Source: a virus. From it: DNA of 24,812 bases. Location of the stretch: IMG/VR virus record IMGVR_UViG_3300011436_000005, positions 1-24,812 of that record; one strand, written 5' to 3'. The position numbers were made by a program, and so were the translations under genes. Under the pieces are notes generated by a model that did not search any database, was not told the origin of the DNA, and was given only the letters and a program-made list of their open reading frames with translations. Of this stretch, positions 21,864 through 24,812 are shown piece after piece; positions within the stretch are counted from its first letter, which is position 1; every line of letters starts with the position of its first letter.

Positions 21864-22724
21864 TTACTCGACGCATGCCGTTTCGACGACCTTCGCCTCT
21901 TCGATGCGAACCGCGCCGATGGACATGCAGGCGTAGGGCTGCATCGCGTAGGACTTGTCCGCGCGCTCCGTCAACCGGGTCATGATCTCCGCCCCGATAC
22001 CGAGTGCTACACCGGACTTCGCCCAGCTGCACAGGAAGCGGTCGTTCCCGACCTTGCTCGCACGCTCGAACGGCACCCACTCGAAGCCCGCCCACATGCC
22101 CTTCAGGTCGCCCGACTGCAGCATGTTCACCTTGAGGAAGTCGCCCGAGGTCAGCGTGGTGTCCCCGAGCACGTCCTCGAGCGCCTCGCTCGAATACATG
22201 TGGTAGAGCTTCTCGCCGTTTTCCTCGTCGGCCTCGTTGGCACGGAAGAGCTTGCGCGCCCCGATGATTTTCGCCTTGGTCAGCCCCGTGGCCGCGACCG
22301 CGATCTTCTGGCCCGCGGTGAGGGCCGTCGTGCCCGACAGCGTCCGCGCCGAGCCGCGCATCGCCGCGTAGGTCACGTCGTCCTTCGAGCGGTTCATCGC
22401 CGCCACACCGGCCTTCATGTACTCGGATGTCGGGTCTGCCAGCATCTTCTTCTTGTCGAGCTGGTCAACCAGATCGGCCCACTCGTAGTCGTCGAGGTCG
22501 ATCCACCGCGTGCTGTGCGGCGTCTCGATCAGCGGCGTGTCGCCGTGGCGCGTGGTCTTCTTCTGCGCGGCGGTGGCGCCGATGCGGTTGATCTTCTTCG
22601 AATCGCCGACGATGCCGGATTCGACCCGGACCCGCGACTCGAGGCGCGAGGTGCTCTGCTGCGCCAGATGCAGGAAGTTCGTGCTGAACGCCTGCACGAA
22701 GGCTTCGGTTACTTGAAAGCTCAT
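21864..22724 (-). CDS. Major capsid protein
   Basis: The 286-aa protein shows the pattern of a podovirus-type phage capsid family: MSFQVTEAFVQAFSTNFLHLAQQSTSRL-type N-terminus, RHGDTPLIETPHSTRWIDL, DYEWADLVDQLDKKKMLADPTSEYMKAG, and a middle domain with KAKIIGARKLFRANE. These fit the HK97-fold coat proteins of such phages. It is shorter than T7 gp10 (about 345 aa). The scaffold gene precedes it and an intrinsic terminator follows it. The start has GGGAGCAGG upstream, and a 6-bp hairpin (22745-22764) lies just before that. Confidence 0.85.
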   Translation of the reverse strand: MSFQVTEAFVQAFSTNFLHLAQQSTSRLESRVRVESGIVGDSKKINRIGATAAQKKTTRHGDTPLIETPHSTRWIDLDDYEWADLVDQLDKKKMLADPTSEYMKAGVAAMNRSKDDVTYAAMRGSARTLSGTTALTAGQKIAVAATGLTKAKIIGARKLFRANEADEENGEKLYHMYSSEALEDVLGDTTLTSGDFLKVNMLQSGDLKGMWAGFEWVPFERASKVGNDRFLCSWAKSGVALGIGAEIMTRLTERADKSYAMQPYACMSIGAVRIEEAKVVETACVE

Positions 22725-22987
22725 GGCCTGCTCCCGTAAAAGTTGAAAAGTTCACTACCTTTTCCGGGTTGTGCCGCCATTTAGCGCTCGCGCGCCGACG
22801 GGCCCAGCGCCTGCTCGCTCCGCTGTTTAACGCCCTGCGGTGCTCGGGCGGCGGGCTGGCTCGCGCCAGTTGTTCCGCTTCCACCGGTGCTGCGCGCAGG
22901 CCCTTGTGGGGTTGTTCGGCGCGCAGCGCTCACGGTCTGGACGGGTTTTACCCCCGGGGTTGAGCGCCCCGGGTCGCCATTGCGTTT
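22725..22987 (-). ncRNA. Structured non-coding region between scaffold and capsid
   Basis: No plausible gene was found in these 263 bases on either strand; open frames here are Arg/Ala-rich noise. On the transcribed (minus) strand several stems can form: a perfect 7-bp CCCGGGG stem with a 7-base loop (22953-22973), a perfect 9-bp GCTGCGCGC stem with 21-base loop (22889-22927), a CTGGC stem with a GCGA tetraloop (22856-22869), and GAAAAG/CTTTTC (22745-22764) by the capsid ribosome site. GAACAAC occurs twice between stems. It could be a structured leader, an RNA-processing site or a discrete small RNA; none matches a family I recognise. Confidence 0.4.
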
Positions 22988-23956
22988 TTATGCAGCCTTG
23001 CGCTGCCTGGCTTTCGCCGTCGCCTCGTGGTGCGCCATCACCTGCGCCTTCACTTTTGCATGCCGCGCGTCGGTCGGATTCCAGTACGGCGAGTCCTCTT
23101 TGTCAGGAGCCCCACGCATCAACGTCTCCAGGCTCCCGCCATCGAGGATCGCGTCCGGATTGACGCCCGGGTCCTCGCGCATGTCCTTGTGCACCTTCGC
23201 GAGGATCCGAACCACCGCCGGAATGTTCCCGATCGAGTCGATCATCCCCTGGTCCTTCTCGTCGGCGTACGCCATGAACGCCTGATAGGCGGAGCGCACC
23301 GCACCGTTCATCGCCTCCTCGGTCTTGTAGTGCGTCATCAGTTCGGTGCGGGCCGTGTCGTGCGAAAACTGGCTCACCTGGTTCGCAAGCGCCGGGATCT
23401 CTTCGAGGTACACCCCCATCACCCCCTCGAATTGCTTCTGGTTCAGGCCGAGCGCGTGCGCCTTCTCGCGAAAGCCCTTGTGCTTCGCCGGGGCGAGGTC
23501 GAACCCGGTGTCCTTCAGTGCTTTCGGGATCTCGAACTTGTACTCGCTCGCCTCCTTCGGCGGCAGGCCGATCGTGCGCATGCGGGTTTCAAGCTCAGTT
23601 GTTGACTTCGCCCAGGCAGCGTGATTCACCGCCCCTTTTTCAGCGTCCCAGTATTTCGCCGGGACTTCCTTCGGGCGACGGTCGTCCTTCTCCGCTGCGT
23701 CAAGCGCTTTGGCCTCCGGCGTGTCCGGCGCGGGCGGCGGCGGTGCGGCCGGCGGCTGCTTCTCACCCTTGCCGAGCTGTTCCATCAGGTTGGGCTCTTT
23801 TGCGGGCGGTGCTGCAGGTGGCGCTGCGGGCGGTGCGGCCGGCGGGGGCGCGGCAGGTGGCGCAGCTGGCGGAGGTGCGGCCGGCGGGGGCGGCTCCTGC
23901 GCCACGGCGGTGAGTGAGAGCGCGAGCAGCAGCGCAGCGATGGTGGTTTTAAGCAT
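22988..23956 (-). CDS. Scaffolding protein with N-terminal signal peptide
   Basis: The protein has 322 residues. From about residue 90 on it has the pattern of phage capsid-assembly scaffolds (EVPAKYWDAEKGAVNHAAW, ELETRMRTIGLPP, EYKFEIP, then FREKAHALGLNQKQFEGVM). The gene stands just before the capsid gene. The first 19 residues (MLKTTIAALLLALSLTAVA, then Gln) look like a cleavable secretion signal, followed by a Pro/Ala repeat to about residue 50. The start is well supported by CAGGAG upstream. A scaffold is expected in the cytoplasm, so the signal is odd. An internal start at MEQLGKG (about residue 58) would give a plain scaffold. Confidence 0.8.
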   Translation of the reverse strand: MLKTTIAALLLALSLTAVAQEPPPPAAPPPAAPPAAPPPAAPPAAPPAAPPAKEPNLMEQLGKGEKQPPAAPPPPAPDTPEAKALDAAEKDDRRPKEVPAKYWDAEKGAVNHAAWAKSTTELETRMRTIGLPPKEASEYKFEIPKALKDTGFDLAPAKHKGFREKAHALGLNQKQFEGVMGVYLEEIPALANQVSQFSHDTARTELMTHYKTEEAMNGAVRSAYQAFMAYADEKDQGMIDSIGNIPAVVRILAKVHKDMREDPGVNPDAILDGGSLETLMRGAPDKEDSPYWNPTDARHAKVKAQVMAHHEATAKARQRKAA

Positions 23957-24185
23957 CCGATTTCTCCTGTTCGATTTGCCCGAGCTTGCGTAGAATGAAT
24001 CCCACGACTTCTTTCTGCGCCGCGCGCGCCTCGGTTTCGCGCTGCGCTTCGATCCCGCCCCGCACGTACACCGGGCGGTCGTGAAAACGTGCCAGCAGGT
24101 CTTCGAGAACGTGCGTCCCCGGCTTGAAGCCCTCGAACGTCTGCTTGTAATCCTCGGGAGTGGCGAGCTCCCCGTCAGACCTCAT
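23949..24185 (-). CDS. Bbp19-like small phage protein
   Basis: The 78-aa protein starts at 24185, where its ATG overlaps the previous stop. The segment PEDYKQTFEGFKPGTHVLEDLLARFHDRP followed by GGIEAQRETEARAAQKEVVGFILRKL fits the small Bbp19-type family named after Bordetella phage BPP-1, found near scaffold/portal genes. Function is unknown. Its last codons contain the ribosome site of the scaffold gene, so the two are probably coupled. Confidence 0.7.
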   Translation of the reverse strand: MRSDGELATPEDYKQTFEGFKPGTHVLEDLLARFHDRPVYVRGGIEAQRETEARAAQKEVVGFILRKLGQIEQEKSDA

Positions 24186-24430
24186 TTCTTCGCTTCCTCT
24201 TTCTCGCACGGCTTGCCGCACAACTTCCGCGTCTCGGCGTGCCGGTCCTGTTCGGCCTTCAGGGCTGCTTTGGCTTCTTCGAGGGCTCCGGCCAGGCTCG
24301 CGGCCCTTGTTCCGGCGGCGTTGCGCTGCGCCTCCAGTTCGGCAACGAACCCCTGCACCATGGCGTCAGAGGGCTTCTGCTGCGCCAAGGCAATCAGCGG
24401 GAGGAACAGCAGGACGATCAGGATTCTCAT
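24182..24430 (-). CDS. Exported coiled-coil protein with Cys pair
   Basis: The protein has 82 residues. Residues 1-16 (MRILIVLLFLPLIALA, then Gln) form a compact signal peptide. The mature part is a coiled coil (about 28-65) and ends with CGKPC and a Lys/Glu tail. It resembles a small periplasmic or spanin-like protein, but it sits among head genes, far from the lysis cassette. The start at 24430 overlaps the preceding stop by ATGA; the longer frame from 24613 reads through the neighbouring gene and is rejected. Confidence 0.65.
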   Translation of the reverse strand: MRILIVLLFLPLIALAQQKPSDAMVQGFVAELEAQRNAAGTRAASLAGALEEAKAALKAEQDRHAETRKLCGKPCEKEEAKK

Positions 24431-24684
24431 GATGTCGGCGCGCTCATCGTGGCGCAGGAAGCGACGACGCGGATTACCCCGGTGCCATCGAAGTTCCCCC
24501 CTGCTGCAGTCAGTACGACGTTGTTCGCGGCAGTGAACCATCCCGTTGGATCGGCGGTCGCATCGGCCTGACCGCTGGAAGTTCCGGCAATGGTTCCCAC
24601 GATGTCGCCCCATCGGTTCGCATCGACGCCATCACCGACCGCGTAACCCGTCGTGCCCGTACCCGCGCCGAGTTCCGTAGTCAC
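24427..24684 (-). CDS. Small beta-rich phage structural-type protein
   Basis: The 85-aa Gly/Thr/Ala-rich protein contains GAGTGTTGYAVGDGVDANRWGD and ADPTGWFTAANNVVLTAAGGNFDGTGVIRV, a beta-rich pattern seen in small phage structural proteins near scaffold genes. It begins at a GTG (24684) that overlaps the stop of a 5-codon ATG ORF having a strong ribosome site. The same frame continues sensibly upstream (TYEATRV), so the natural start could lie in a lost or shifted ATG. Confidence 0.65.
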   Translation of the reverse strand: MTTELGAGTGTTGYAVGDGVDANRWGDIVGTIAGTSSGQADATADPTGWFTAANNVVLTAAGGNFDGTGVIRVVASCATMSAPTS

Positions 24685-24698
24685 GCGAGTCGCTTCAT
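24681..24698 (-). CDS. Five-codon minigene coupled to the 85-aa protein
   Basis: ATG at 24698 encodes MKRLA and stops at a TGA overlapping the GTG start at 24684 (GTGA). AGAGGAG lies 8 bases before the ATG, so ribosomes should load here and could re-initiate at GTG. It may instead mark a one-base indel in the real start of the 85-aa gene. Confidence 0.35.
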   Translation of the reverse strand: MKRLA

Positions 24699-24719
24699 AG
24701 GTAGGACTCCTCTTTGAAT

Positions 24720-24812
24720 TTATGCATGGCCCACCTCGTGGATCACGATGGCACCCTTGCCCCCGACGAACACCGATGGCTGCGGCACGTACTTGTCCCC
24801 TTGGGCTTCCCG
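24720..24812 (-). CDS. Unidentified protein, C-terminal 30 residues (partial)
   Basis: The frame enters from the right edge and ends at a TAA (24720-24722). Only 30 residues are visible; they include YVPQPSVFVGGKGA and end IVIHEVGHA. HEVGH fits the HExxH zinc pattern, but it is at the extreme C-terminus, so a functional protease site is unlikely. By position it could be a virion or assembly gene upstream of the scaffold region. A 10-codon ORF (24695-24727) overlaps its end. Confidence 0.5.
   Translation of the reverse strand, partial: REAQGDKYVPQPSVFVGGKGAIVIHEVGHA

Noticed and set aside
22887-23285. Plus-strand ORF across the scaffold-capsid gap
   Set aside because: Most of it is antisense to the scaffold, and the part in the gap is Arg/Ala/Cys-rich with no recognised pattern.
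1-24812. tRNA genes, CRISPR arrays or a phage RNA polymerase
   Set aside because: I saw no tRNA-like cloverleaf, spaced repeat array or polymerase motifs on either strand by reading; a dedicated scan could still find a weak tRNA.

Overview
The window is a GC-rich tailed-phage genome segment (virus or prophage) whose virion genes resemble those of T7-like podoviruses. Two gene blocks converge near position 6,450-6,520. The left block (2-6,379) is read rightward. The right block (6,521-24,812) is read leftward and is packed, with many 4-base start/stop overlaps. GC-rich codon use, Shine-Dalgarno starts and families such as Bbp19-like, DUF4224 and Ref-type HNH suggest a Gram-negative, probably betaproteobacterial, host; this is inference, because no host gene is present.

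Left block: a left-handed beta-helix hexapeptide protein cut by the window edge, small unknown genes, then a recombination module (ERF annealing protein, YqaJ/lambda-type exonuclease, coiled-coil protein, Ref-like HNH nuclease). These are followed by an exported protein with an HExxHxxGxxH motif, two unknown genes, and a DUF4224 protein of the type usually found just upstream of a phage integrase.

The most notable feature is at 5,344-6,467. A radical SAM gene sits inside a roughly 1.1 kb segment with perfect 13-bp terminal inverted repeats (a 41-bp imperfect inverted repeat on an alternative, slightly shorter right end) and an exact 8-bp direct repeat (CAATGAAT) on both sides. The repeat is exactly the stop/start overlap expected between DUF4224 and an integrase gene. 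The right copy still opens a reading frame, MNRPRKRDRHLPKR, that looks like an integrase N-terminus, but it then runs into sequence antisense to the endolysin. The simplest reading has two events: a cassette inserted at the DUF4224-integrase junction with target duplication, and a deletion removed nearly all of the integrase. No transposase is visible in the cassette.

Right block, in its own transcription order (right to left): a partial gene at the edge, an 85-aa protein, an exported coiled-coil protein, a Bbp19-like protein, scaffold (with an unexpected signal peptide), a 263-bp structured non-coding gap, major capsid, a terminator, a 210-aa membrane/structural protein, tail tubular proteins A and B, a GNAT protein in the T7 gp13 position, four ejection/internal virion proteins, terminase small and large subunits, tail fibre with collar domain, three small membrane proteins, and endolysin. 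This order (scaffold, capsid, tubular A/B, gp13-16-like) follows T7, but no phage RNA polymerase is seen here and the left block is of temperate-phage type. One small two-helix membrane ORF (10,916-11,179) lies on the opposite strand inside the late block.
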